From positions 155,001 to 219,000 of the forward strand of contig JAEMWC010000951.1 in NCBI GenBank assembly GCA_016490735.1: a stretch of DNA of 64,000 nucleotides. The letters run 5' to 3'. A model generated the notes under the pieces. It saw only the letters and a list, made by a program, of their open reading frames with translations. It did not search any database and was not told where the DNA came from. Position 1 is the first letter of the stretch, and each line of letters begins with the position of its first letter. Shown piece by piece: positions 43,001-53,831 of the stretch. The stretch is from Pachyseris speciosa. Lineage: Eukaryota; Cnidaria; Anthozoa; Scleractinia; Pachyseridae. A program made the position numbers and the translations under genes.

Positions 43001-43692
43001 TAGGCAAAATTTTCTTTTGTTCCTACCTCAAATGGTCGTTGAGCAGGAAGCTGACAAACTTTTCAGTTAGATTTTCTACTGCCGCACTTTCTTAGGAAAA
43101 AGTAATCATGGCCATTTTTTAAAAGACTATTTATTAAACTACAACTTCGCTTAAAAATATTCTTGGAGAAAGGTTCTAGTAAACTTGTAGAGCGAATATT
43201 AAACTTCGGTCCGTTCTGGTCACGTGACCGATGACGTCACAGCATTAAAAATGACAAAAATGTATATTTCATAAAAATAACTACCAATATCCAAGTTTTT
43301 GTTTCCTCGCGTTTAATGCAACGCGAGATAGCACTTGTACCCAGACTCCCATTTATTGAAAATTGTATATACCTCCCTTAATATTTATATTTTGTTCGGT
43401 ACCCGGGCAGTCCGAAATGGCTCACACCATTGTGCTTCAAACCACGTTGACTGCTTTTGCAATAACAAAATAACTTCGTCACAGTGAGCAAAAACGCACT
43501 TGTGAGCAAAGTCACGTGACCAATGACGTCCTCGCCCTTAGTCTTGTACAATAATTAGTTTATGGTAAGACTTATTTCTAGACAACGTGGGGGTCTTGCT
43601 GCCCTCAAACTGACCAAGTTATTTGGGATTGACGATTTTCCAGCTGCAAAGAATTCTGGGAAGGTTCTTATTATAATTATATATTGTTATTT
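40011..43692. mobile_element. 3.7 kb non-coding dispersed element, copy 2
   Basis: This is the second copy of the element at 10912-14703, in the same orientation and nearly identical throughout. It is flanked on the left by (TTA)n that interrupts an L1-like ORF2 fragment, and on the right by a retroelement coding fragment. The differing flanks of the two copies define the element borders to within a few bases. No coding ORF is conserved with intact structure in both copies. Confidence 0.75.
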
Positions 43693-43719
43693 AATTATTA
43701 TTATATTTACCCCATTGGT

Positions 43720-43951
43720 ATTTACAACGACAGGAGGGATGGCTGACGAATGCCTGAGATACCACTCAAGATTAGCCGAACTATTATCCGCAAAAAAAGC
43801 AAGAGAGCTACGCCACAACAATTTCATGGGTCAGGGCGAAGTGTCCTTTGCAATTTTGAGGAGTGCACTCCTATGCCTAAGGGGATCGAGAACCCCGAGA
43901 AGGGGGAACCTAGATGTTAAGGACAGGGATCTAGAAATAGAGAAGGGTTAA
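43720..43951 (+). mobile_element. Retroelement polyprotein tail fragment
   Basis: The frame encodes TPLVFTTTGGMADECLRYH, then RLAELLSAKK and SFAILRSALLCLRGSR before a stop at 43951. I recall this pattern (GGM....F/Y..L, SFallRSallClRGsR) from the C-terminal tails of animal retroelement RT proteins, but cannot assign the family. It runs in frame with the end of the adjacent 3.7 kb element, which is probably chance. A 3' region with T-rich runs and (ATT)n follows to 44330. Confidence 0.5.
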
Positions 43952-44290
43952 GCAGGACTTCCCTAGACTCAACAGCTATAGATATTTTATTACTGAAAAT
44001 TTTGAATTTTAGAGGCCGATAGCTTATTTTATTGAATTAAAATGTTTTCAATTCGATCTGAATTGATTGTTTTTGTTGTTGTTGTTTTTTTGTTTGTTTT
44101 TTTAAATCCACTCCTTCTAAGTTTGACTGAGTGCTTTTTAAATCGACAGGAATTGTAAATCAGTGTTTCTTTTTTGTAATACTTATAGAATAATATGTTC
44201 TATTAAGACATGTAACTGTAATTTACTTTTTTTTGCCTAATGTAATTGTAGGAGGTCGTTTTTTTTTTAAACATTTTTCTTTGTATAAAA

Positions 44291-44328
<38 letters not shown>
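44291..44328 (+). repeat. (ATT)n microsatellite
   Basis: This pure ATT run lies 40 bp before the MULE-like insertion, perhaps the 3' tail of the preceding retroelement fragment. Confidence 0.75.
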
Positions 44329-44330
<2 letters not shown>

Positions 44331-44374
44331 TTAAAAAAGTGGGAGAAATTTCTTGTTCCATTGTAACTTTAACT

Positions 44375-45255
44375 TAGCCTGCGTGGCAGGCGCTAGAAAG
44401 GGGAAGGCAAGGGGAAAGCGGCCGCTCGCGCAAAGCGAGGGGAGAGCGAGGGGAGCGCGAGGGGAGCGCGAGGGGAGCGCGAGGGGAGCGCGAGGGGAGG
44501 GAGGGAAAAGGAAGCGCCTGCAACAGTGCTATTGTTTCAACCATTCCGTCTCCTAATTAATATGTAAATTTGAGACACCTGGAAAACATCTCACTTTATG
44601 GCGATGCCAATAAAACGTGCGCCAAGCCGCGTCCAAATCGATAAGGAAAAGCAACCACAGGGAGCAGAGGAGTCCTATTTGACCGTATTTCCAGTTGCAA
44701 TTGCAACGCCGGTCGTTCTTGTTGATTTGAATCACCGTACGTGATCAAACTACATTCATGCGATCGTGTTACGCTGCTGTCACACTGCCGTTCAAAGCCA
44801 TTTATACTGGAACATGAGACTTTTCCTGAGAACCCGTCGGCAAAACTGCCACCAAGACTTTCCTTTCCTGGAATTGCTTCAGTGCCTTTTCTGTTGTTCT
44901 TCGGGTTAAATTCAAGGCCGTTTCTTTCCAACTTCAACGACGTTTTCTTTTATAAAACGTGTCCTCCTTCCACATTATCCGCTGCATTCTTTTTAATTTG
45001 ACAACAACCGATCAGGTTTCTCAGGATGTTGCGGTAACGGTGTTGACCAATCAGAACACCAGAGAAAATCCGTGAGTGGCATTTAATTAATTCTGACCAA
45101 TAGCGATTTTCTCGTCCCAAAATGGGACGAAAAATACGAAAGAAACAATAGCATTGCTGCAGGCGCTCCCTTTTCCCTTCCCCCGCCCTCCCCTCGCTTC
45201 GCGCTCGTCCGTTCTCCCCTTCCTTTTCCCTGTCTAGCGCCTGCCACGCAGGCTA
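44375..45255. mobile_element. MULE-like foldback element with 9-bp duplication
   Basis: The ends TAGCCTGCGTGGCAGGCGCT and its complement are inverted over more than 80 bp including purine-rich subrepeats. ACTTTAACT occurs exactly at 44366-44374 and 45256-45264, a 9-bp target duplication typical of the Mutator superfamily. The interior is 881 bp overall and encodes no transposase. An imperfect dyad CTCGTCCC/GGGACGA lies near 45103-45130. It is non-autonomous. Confidence 0.85.
44430..44505 (+). repeat. 11-bp minisatellite inside the MULE-like element
   Basis: Tandem AGCGCGAGGGG units (about six) lie in the left inverted end. The right end has only a degenerate counterpart, so the array expanded after insertion or in a source copy. 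Confidence 0.75.
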
Positions 45256-45264
45256 ACTTTAACT

Positions 45265-46500
45265 ATACTAAATTACCGATAGCTCTCTCCAGAATTTTAC
45301 GAAGAATGCATTGGGACAGGTTTCATGTTTCTGGTGAACAGCATCTCGTAGATCATCAACAGCAAGCTGCAATAAGCTACCCTTTCGTTGGAATTGAAAT
45401 TGAAATGAAAGGGAATCAACGAGTAACACGCGTCTCCAGAAAACAACAAAAACAACAGCAACAAAGTATCTTACGGCACATAGTCTGTCAAAGTCAAGTC
45501 GACAACAAGTACACAGCTATTTCAACTTACGTTGTCGGATTTGAAAGCGTCAAGCTTACGCGGCAATACCGAGAGGAGGAGACTGTGTAGTTTTTTTTTT
45601 TTTCGCGTTGCCAGCACCATAGGATGGAAGAAAACACTCAGAACCGTTTGTCTGTGTGATTTGATATCTGTAGGGGTGAGGTGTGAGGCAAGATGAGTTG
45701 GGAGCATTTATAGATAAATTACCCAGTCGCGTATGCCGTCCGACATGCTGAAATTGCTCTAAACATTCACTCCTGAAGACAATGTTAATTCGCTCACATC
45801 GTCTTCCCATCTTCTCCAGATCTTTTTGCCGATGAAAGTAACCACACACAAGAACTGTTACTGATCACCATTCTTCCCACGCACCGTATCAGAGTGGAGC
45901 CATCTACCCTCTTATACTTCAGAATATGACATCTGTTGCACGCCGAGCTTTTAGGTCCTACCTTATACGGGACCTAGAAATTAATGACTTAATAAGCAAA
46001 AGCCAATACTATAACTGAATAACTGCTGACCGCATCCCTGTGCAAATATATCCCGCTTCGGGTGATTTGGCACAGTACCGATTTAGATTTAGATTTAGAC
46101 CTGAAATTAATGTTCCTGAAATTCATTTATCCTCTGCGACCAATTGACTCTACCATCAGCAGTTTCGTCTGTTCACAAAATCAAGCCGAACCGCAGCACG
46201 AAATCCAGTTAGATACACAATTATTTTGAGCTGAGGCTGAACAGCGACTGAATGTACCTAATTTCTTCAGTGTCTTGAGCATAAAGCGTTCTTAACATGT
46301 TGTTAAGTATATTACTCTTTCATAGTTCATAATGACTAGAAAACATTGCCCGAGATCTAAAATTTTTTAAACCAGTAGGAAATCATGCATATCTGCAATG
46401 TTGATGTTTATACATGTAGCTCGATGCAGAAACGACTGTAGAAGCTAAAAGCGCTTTTATCTCTTAGTCTCACGGCTTGGGTATGACGTTCTTAGCAGTT
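45265..46500. other. No gene recognised
   Basis: The open frame at 45306-45590 is glutamine-rich at its middle but has no domain signal. The segment at 45900-46100 ends in TTTAGATTTAGATTTAG repeats and may be a LINE tail. Nothing else is supported. Confidence 0.35.
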
Positions 46501-46504
46501 TCTT

Positions 46505-47110
46505 ATTAAAATTTTGGTTAATCCGAACCTGAACGTTAAAGGTTCTCAGCGTATTGCTGAACATAAATATTGTGCAATTGGTAAACACTTGAAAGAAGAT
46601 CACAAGCTACAGGCAACTAATTTACAAGAACAGTTTACATTTCTAAATAAATGCTGCTCAAAGATGGACTCTTTGATCTACGAGAGGCTTTTCATCAGGA
46701 AAATAGAACCAAAACTTAACACACAGTCAGGTTTCGTTGGCGCCTTGACTGCGTGCAGTCTCTCTTTTTCTTCAGATTTAGTGAAGTGCACGCGACGCGA
46801 GAAACGAGGGCGGCAGCCCGAGAAGAAAAACGAGAGACTCTATTTTTCGTGCCTTTCACGGCTCGCTCCTTCAGTTACACGCGTGGTCACTTGCGTGTCT
46901 CTGGCGTTTTGTTCGACGGACTGAGAAAAAAGAGAGACTGCTCGTAGTCTAGTTCGCGCTAAATTCGCTACATAACAATTGAATACTTTAACAATTCCAA
47001 ATATTTTGGCGCTTATTTTTCCTACATATACGTTATCAATTCTACATGTAGTTTGAACTTGATAATGATGACATGGAGTCATCGAAACGTCGTTCGTTTT
47101 AAATATCGCT
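46505..47110 (+). mobile_element. Penelope-like element, 3' end with GIY-YIG C terminus
   Basis: The frame reads AEHKYCAIGKHLKEDH, then EQFTFLNKCCSKMDSLIYER and LFIRKIEPKLNTQSG, the conserved C terminus of the Penelope-like GIY-YIG endonuclease. The last codons are split by a 207-bp MITE (46745-46951), after which VRAKF and a stop follow. The 3' UTR continues to about 47110 and matches the copy at 39585. It contains the hammerhead-like motif at about 47050-47090. Confidence 0.8.
46745..46951. mobile_element. 207-bp MITE inserted in the Penelope-like element
   Basis: The ends GACTGCGTGCAGTCTCTCTT and the complement GACTACGAGCAGTCTCTCTT are inverted. GTTGGCGCC (46736-46744) and GTTCGCGCT (46952-46960) form an imperfect 9-bp duplication. 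The surrounding Penelope-like reading frame resumes immediately after it. Confidence 0.75.
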
Positions 47111-47665
47111 CAATTCCTTCCTAAGTTTGAATTTATAATGTTAATTTATTAGTGTACTATAAGTTACCCGCAGTAACTTTGCAGTGTGCCGAACATTCCC
47201 AGCTCTTAGAAACTTAGAAAAGCACCATTAAAATCATCTTCAAAAGAAAAAAAAGTGACAAAAATCTTTTTGGCAGGTTTACCTTTGAAAATCAATAGTT
47301 ATAGTTATTCTTTAGTTGGTAATTTTATTGCTACAGTAACGTTTGCGAATGGCATTTTGAAAAAAGCACTCGTTTCACAGGTTTCGCGCAATGCATTGGA
47401 GGGCTCAAATACAAGAGAAGTCAATGAAAAACAGTTCTCGACACAATAAAGTTTTTAAAATTACATTCTTACTATACGATTGACGGTGTTACACAAATCA
47501 TCTCAATTATCCACTGACCGGCCCCTCATACGCTGAGCTTCCTCTGCATGAAGTGAAAGTGATGTACGGGCCTGCTTCGCAAATCCAAACTTTTCCATTT
47601 CTCTTGTTTTACTAAAAGTAGTAAATGCCCCCAGTTATAACTCGGCACAAATGTTTTCTTCGCAG

Positions 47666-47859
47666 CTTTGATTATTTGAAGATTACTGATGATAAAGGCC
47701 AGTCATTTGGTGTGTACTGTGGTATCAAGACTGGGGAAACAGTTGAAGTTACTGGAGGGTATGCAGTGATAATATTCCACTCTGACTATATCGTTCAAAG
47801 TAAAGGATTTCGCATGCTCTTCCGCATCAAGGAAAGCGGATCAAGTCCAACAACAATAG
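47666..47859 (+). CDS. Secreted CUB-domain protein, exon 3 (second half of CUB)
   Basis: The acceptor TTTTCTTCGCAG and matching phase (2) connect it to exon 2 across an 8.56 kb intron. It encodes FDYLKITDD and G-VYCG (the conserved D-Y-L-x-I and YCG of CUB), then the HSDYIVQSKGFRMLF strand (F-x-S-D...GF). Together the two exons complete one CUB domain of about 110 residues. It ends in phase 1 at GTAGGA, so more exons must follow; I cannot identify them with confidence in this window. Confidence 0.85.
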
Positions 47860-47999
47860 GTAGGAAAAGTGATTGGCACTAAATAAATTGATATTCATTT
47901 GTCGAATCCCTAGAATTGGCAAGGAATGGTCTTTTCCAATATGGCGTAAAATTCAAACTGTCGGTGAGGGCAAAAATGCTGATGCAAAGCAAAAAATAG

Positions 48000-48055
48000 T
48001 AGCCTCCCACGCGGTCTTTTTTAGGCTCCCCTAAAAACGACTGCATGGGAGGCTA
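48000..48055. repeat. Hairpin repeat (TAGCCTCCC)
   Basis: TAGCCTCCCACGCGGTCTTT and the complement of AAAAACGACTGCATGGGAGG fold with a short loop. It probably represents a solo hairpin MITE. Confidence 0.6.
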
Positions 48056-49022
48056 AAGAAATAGTTGTCCCCCCTCCCCCTCCCCATAATGACCTGTGAA
48101 AATCTAATCAAAATCTGAGCATGTCATGGCTTGTCACATCTGACTACCAATACTGTACGAAAGAAAGTACTATCCTTGGTTTCAGCACAGCAAATGAACG
48201 TTAAAGTCAGGCAGGGCACTTGGTATATGTACATTTTGGGGGTAGTGTTTCCTTTTCAAGCTTCATATCGCTGGAAATTGAATGTAGATTCTGTTGAAAT
48301 TTAACAGAGATTTTAGTCCATGATGGAATTATATCGTGATTGCCATTTTGCTGCGTATCATGATTTATAGTCAGAGGTTAGAACTGCGGAGCAGCAGGGG
48401 TTGTGACATTCGATATTCGCGACGAAAACTTGAATATTGTAGGGCAACTTTTCTGTCTCCGAAAATTATACGAGACAATAATTTATTCGATAACGTGCAC
48501 TTTCAAGGCTGAATCTAATTATGATAATTCGCTACCTTTCAGTGCACGTGCTTTAAAACCAGTCCAGGAAAAGGGGTTTAATTTTGAATTTCCTTTTAAA
48601 TACATCGTTTTAGCAGCAACGACCTCTAAAACGTAAATTTTATGAGATTTTGAAAAGCGCAAGAAGTTAATACCTCATAATTTCAATCACACATGTACCG
48701 AAAACATGATTTTATTGAATAACTTATACAGAAAGTACATAAAAACAATCTTCTCGTGAATATTTCAATTTTTTTCGGAACAGCCCTCGCAGGTCGTGCA
48801 TACTCGTTTAATAAAACATACGTAATGGCGTAAGTGTCCTGCGCTATCTTAACGTTCAGTGGGAATCTGATTATAATTGACTACTTTGCATTGCATGTAG
48901 CTATATTAGAGTTTAGGAAAAGGGTTTCAATTTGAATCTCCTTACCAAAGTATCCGGCATTTTGGGTGCAACGAGCCCGCGCAGGATGCTTAATCTCATT
49001 ACGTATGTATTTATTTGAAGGG
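48056..49022. other. No gene recognised
   Basis: No coding family or repeat boundary was found. Two frames near 48400-48630 lack domain features. A C-run sits at 48066-48086. Confidence 0.35.
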
Positions 49023-49024
49023 TA

Positions 49025-49806
49025 CAGTGGAACCCCGCCATACGACCACCCCGTTATTACGACCACTCAGATTTGTGGCCCGAAAAAAGGCCCATTCATT
49101 TTCTTATCTGAAAACCCCGTTAATCCGATCACCCCGTTATTACGACCGACGACCACCTTTTAGAGCCCTCAGTCGTTATTTTCTTTATAAAATTACCGCG
49201 TTAATACGACCAGTCAAAATGCTTGATGGGCTGCTGAATGAAAACAGACATGACACAATATGACAAACAATAACGCATTACTAACATATTATTGAATGTT
49301 TTTAGGCAAAGGTGTTAGTGGTTAGCATGACATCTGGTAAATTAAAGGATGCATGAATAAATAATACTAAAGATCTCTATCGAAAGACTTCACTTCGCAG
49401 CATTTTGAGCTCTCAAAAATATTTTGCCTTCTTGTTTCTGCTGCCTTCCACTGTGGCTGTGAAACTGTGTGAAAGTGTTGTAAGCTACAATATGGAAAAC
49501 GGCTCTTCAAGACATTTCACAAGCCCTTTCCTTCCATAACAAGGAACTGAAAGAAGTCAGTGTTTTTTTCTCGTTACTCGGTTTCGTTTACTGTTACATT
49601 TTTCAGTTGCATTGGATTGCAGTTGTAAGGTTGTTAATTAACTGCAAAAAGGTTGATTGATAGCGGATTAAAGGCTTACATGGAGTAGAATGTAGTTTAA
49701 AAGCATTTTGCACCATAATTTGACCCTACCCTGTTAATACGACTACCCTGTTAATACGACCAAATTTCCATAGCCCGAAGGTGGTCGTATTAACGGGGTT
49801 CCACTG
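49025..49806. mobile_element. Pogo/Tigger-like non-autonomous element
   Basis: The ends CAGTGGAACCCCGCCATACG and the complement of CGTATTAACGGGGTTCCACTG are inverted, with TA duplications at 49023-49024 and 49807-49808. CAGTGGAACC termini with TA targets are typical of pogo/Tigger members of the Tc1/mariner superfamily. Extra CCCCGTTATTACGACCA words repeat internally near both ends. No transposase frame is present. Confidence 0.8.
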
Positions 49807-50305
49807 TAATCACGAACCGTGCGACTGATTCGGACGATGCACGGAATATTCACGACGAGAGTTTTTACATTCTAAATTTATTGAATATTTCGCGTGTTTT
49901 CGGAATCTGTCGTACCAGTTCGTGCACACTATTTGTGAACTAAATACATACGTAATGAGAGGAAAGCTCCTGCACGACCTTAAGGTTTGTCTTTCCATAC
50001 TGTTGGAAAATGTGTTCAAATCGAGGCAGTCTAGCAAATCAAACATGAGCCACAGGGGATAAACTGCTAAACTCGGTTTCTGTATCATGAAGCAACGGCG
50101 AGTATTCCTGGGTGGAATTCCAGCAATATGTCAGCACTACGCATTTGTACACCTGGGTAGAGCCGAGAAACAAGATGGAGTAAAATGGCAAAGGTTTTTT
50201 TTTGTCTGTGGAACTAACATAATAGCCGGTAATCACGACGGGCATCCATGCTATAGTTTTATTTACAACGTACAGTTCATAGTTATATGACAACAAGGTT
50301 TGATG

Positions 50306-50525
50306 GGGGAGGGAGGGAGAGAGGGAGAGAGGGAGAGAGGGAGAGAGGGAGAGAGGGAGAGGGAGGGAGGGAGGGAGGGAGAGAGAGAGGGAGGGAGGGA
50401 GGGAGAGAAGGAGGGAAGGAGGGAGGGAGGGAGGGAGAGAGGGAGGGAGGAGGGAGGGAAGGAGGGAAGGAGGGTGGGAGGGAGGGAGGGAAGGAGGGAG
50501 TGAGGGAGGGAAGGAGGGAGGGAAG
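50306..50525 (+). repeat. Polypurine (GGGA/GAGGGA)n tract
   Basis: About 220 bp are almost purely purine on this strand, built of GGGA, GAGA and GAAGGA units. Long open frames on both strands across it are by-products of the repeat. Confidence 0.9.
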
Positions 50526-51162
50526 TGGCATTGAAATATTTTCAAATGAAATATTAAGGGGCGCATGATCAAAAACAAAATGAAAGTGTTCAAACTTTTC
50601 AGCCATACCAGAGGCTCCTGGCCATACCCTGCATCCGATAACTAATGTTGAAATAGGATGAATGATTTGAGGAAGCCTCGTGGTTTTCGTGTCACCCAAC
50701 TGTAAGAGTAGCCTGTTCCAGGTCCTCTCGGATATTTGGGGCGTCCGCGCGAGAACGAGCGAGGAAAATTTAGCGAGGAGGGAGAAGGGAAAGGGAAAGG
50801 GGAAAGGGAAAGGAAGGAAAGAGAGAATGGGAGATTTTCTTTAACGACCCCATTCCGCCCTTTTTCACTTAATTTGGATTTTCCACTGTCAGAATGTCAA
50901 TCTCGCGCGAGTCATTTACATAACCGCGAGTAAACATGTGCTGATCCAGCAAGCCGAATTTTCAAGAAAAGTCTCACAGTTACTGCAAAAAAAACATCCC
51001 ACTCGTTTTTTATTGAGTGTCAGCAAATACATGGAATAGCTGGGTTTTTTTTTCTGGAGCCGATAACTTGGTGTTGGCTGATGTTGTTGCTTCATTTGGC
51101 AACAAGCTTTCAAAAGCAAGAGGCGCTGTCGCAAGTCAGTCGTCTCACTTGTGCCAGAACTA

Positions 51163-52150
51163 CCTTATTATAGGAAATTAACGATCGTGTTAATTAAGGT
51201 ATTTGAAATAAACGCGAATTGAAGGAAGAATTACTTTTTAGTAAAGGAATAGACATGTCCACGGTTTCTGACGCCCAATTTTAGCTGGAGGCAAACACGG
51301 CTAAAATTACAGTAAATGTATGGGATTTTGGCCGACTTTGAACCGCTGTAACGCCGTAACAAAGAAGTGGATTTCCACAGTGAAAATGTCTTTTAAAAGA
51401 CATTTGTACTGCAATTATTTTCATGAATTATAAAGGACAGATTCAGGCTACAACGACCGTAAGCCAATTTTTAAGATTTCATACAAACCCTTCTAATCAA
51501 AATTATGCAAATTGCCGCGAACTTAGAAGCCAGATGCGAAGATTTATAATTCGAATTTACGGACGTCGCGTCGTACCTCCTTTAATGGTATTATTCTCTG
51601 TTGGATGAATGATATCAATAAAACTATTTAAAGTAGTGGCATATGTTGGATATCCGACTCTTTGTAGCGGCGTTACAGCGGTTTGCACCCCCCCCCTCCC
51701 CCGCCCCCAGTCAAAATGACGTCATAAACCGTGAGACGGTCTATTAACGCGAAATATGTGCTGAAATTTCAAAATAAGGGAAATTAACGTGACTTACACA
51801 GGAACAAATTTATTCAAACACCAAGTGTAAAAATCCGCAATGCAAATGATGTTCGTGGAATTGGCCCTAAACGTAGGGGTTAAACGAAGGAATCTTGTCG
51901 CTTTACAGTGTCCATGATACCGGCTGATCTCCACCCTGATAAAAGAATACTTTCTCCTTTTTCGGAGATATTGTAAACGATTAAACTACCCTAGTTGTCA
52001 AGAATGTCTGGAGTATATCGAGAATTTGAGGTGAAACTAATTCAAATATTATGCGTCACATAAGTAATGACGCGGAAAATAAAGCTAACAAAAATAAACG
52101 CGAGTTAAATTCGCGTTAATTTCATAAAGCGTTAATTTCCTATAATAAGG
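51163..52150. mobile_element. TA-flanked DNA transposon, 0.99 kb
   Basis: The ends CCTTATTATAGGAAATTAAC and its complement are perfect inverted repeats of 21 bp. TA flanks both sides (51161-51162 and 52151-52152). No transposase is encoded. Within it, AACCGCTGTAACGCC (near 51342) is inverted at about 51669. A diverged relative lies at 53105-53741. Confidence 0.75.
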
Positions 52151-52596
52151 TATTGTTCGAATTGATGATCACGGAAAACCATAAAAGATGCGTTCCAGTG
52201 GGTTGAAGGGACAAGAGACAAAGCTCCGAAAACAGGTGACATTCTTCTCCCAAAACACCGACAACCGACAGAAATTGGCAGACAATGCGCGACAGTTTGC
52301 GAACAGCGACAATTCGCTGTCCATTCCTCTTTGTTTTCTTTGCGACAGCGACATTTGTCCCCAACGAAACAAGCGACAGACAGACAGGGTCGTAAACGAG
52401 CGAAAAGCGACACTAGACCACCCCTTGGAAGGCCTCATTAAATTTAACATGCTCTCACCGAACTGTATCACAATCGCGTGTGTGGTAATACAGGCGACTC
52501 ATAAAGAACAATCTCGACGCTGACAAAGGGAAACAAAACATAAGCTTAGAATTATTCTGTCACGGACTTGAGTTGATCCAGCACTATAAGCTACTA

Positions 52597-52660
52597 TATG
52601 ATCCCAGGACCGCAAATGATCCGGGACCGCGAATGATCCCCAAATTCAGGACCGCAAATG
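52597..52660 (+). repeat. Short GGACCGCAAATGATCC repeats
   Basis: Three to four imperfect copies of AGGACCGCAAATGATCC lie in tandem with short spacers. Function is unknown. Confidence 0.55.
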
Positions 52661-52728
52661 TTGGATCTCAAATTATGACTGTAATATTGTCATCCTCCTT
52701 ACCGCATATAACTCCTGTTTTTGTTGTT

Positions 52729-53085
52729 TTAATCTTGGGAAGGGATTTTTGCTCGGACTAGAAAGTCTTTGAGCGATTTGTCCTTCCGGTAAGCGACAAT
52801 AGGGGTGTTAGAAAATATTTGAGCGAGTTTAGGGTTGTCTGAAATGAGGTGCCAGTGTTCCATAAGAATCTTTTTAAGATTCGTTGAAGCCGGGTTGTAT
52901 GTAGTAACTAGTGGCAAAATTTCGTTAGATGTCTTAGTTTTCGTTTTTAAAGCCTCTTTCCTTGATGAGAAATTAACTTCAGCTATTGTCGTTGTGATTA
53001 TCTCTAGAGGATAGCCTCGGTCGAGTAATCGGGATTGAAAATCTCGTTTGAGTAACTCGAAATTTTCTTTGGCCATGAGTTTGTT
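52729..53085 (-). mobile_element. Penelope-like RT C-terminal fragment
   Basis: The minus-strand frame contains FQSRLLDRGYPLEII, ILPLVTTYNPASTNLKKIL and NTPIVAYRKDKSLKDFLVRA. I recognise these as the region after the RT catalytic core in Penelope-like elements (R-G-Y-P, L-P-x-V-T-x-Y-N-P). No stop lies inside, but it is truncated at both ends, so it is a fragment. Confidence 0.75.
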
Positions 53086-53104
53086 CTCAAAAGACGCAAT
53101 GTCT

Positions 53105-53741
53105 TTCCTTTAATAAATCCTTATAATGGCCTTATTTTCTGTCGAATGAATGATATCAATAAAACTATTTAAAGAGGTGGCAAATGTTGGAAATCTGCCT
53201 CTTTGAAGGGGCGTTACAGCGGTTCAAAGTCGGCCAAAATCCCATACATTTAATCTTTTGTCGTGTTCGCCCCCAGTCAAAATGGCGTCATAAACCGTGC
53301 TAAGGTGTTATTAACGTGAAAGATGTGCTAAAATGTCAAAATAATTGAAATTAACGCGACTTACACAAGGAAACATAATTTGTTGAGACAACAGCAACAA
53401 ATTTATTCAAACACTAAGTGCAAAAATCCGCAATGCAAACGATGTTCGTGGAATTGGCCTTATACGTAGGGGTTAAACGAAGGAATCTGGCCTCTTTACA
53501 GTGTCCATGATACCGGCTGATCTCCACCCTGATAAAAGAATACTTTTTCCCTTTTCGGAAATATTGTAAACGATCAAACTGTCCCAGTCGTCAAGAATGA
53601 CTTTAGTGTATCGAGACTTTGAGGCGAAAATAATTCAAATGTTTACGCGTCAGTTAATTAATGACGCGGAAATTAAAACTAACAAAACTTAAAGCGAGTA
53701 AATTCGTGTTAATTTCATGATAATTTCATGATATAATAAGG
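53105..53741. mobile_element. Diverged relative of the 51.2-52.2 kb transposon
   Basis: It is collinear with about 51570-52150, including GAATGATATCAATAAAACTA, CCGCAATGCAAA and GTCCATGATACCGGCTGATC. It ends ATAATAAGG then TA, as in the first copy. The left part is missing or replaced. Divergence is clearly greater than between the 3.7 kb copies. Confidence 0.7.
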
Positions 53742-53764
53742 TAATCTTGGTTTTCCATAGTCTA

Positions 53765-53768
53765 TTTA

Positions 53769-53818
<50 letters not shown>

Positions 53819-53831
53819 CCATCATCATCAT
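53765..53831 (+). repeat. (ATC)n microsatellite
   Basis: A run of about 20 ATC units with one ACC interruption. It lies at the 3' end of the minus-strand LINE relic and may be its tail. Confidence 0.8.

Noticed and set aside
43562..43951. Single 129-residue gene
   Set aside because: The frame fuses the end of the 3.7 kb element with an unrelated retroelement tail; the junction is not coding in the other copy.
50039..50699. Long proline/serine-rich and glycine/arginine-rich frames
   Set aside because: They are by-products of the polypurine tract on both strands.
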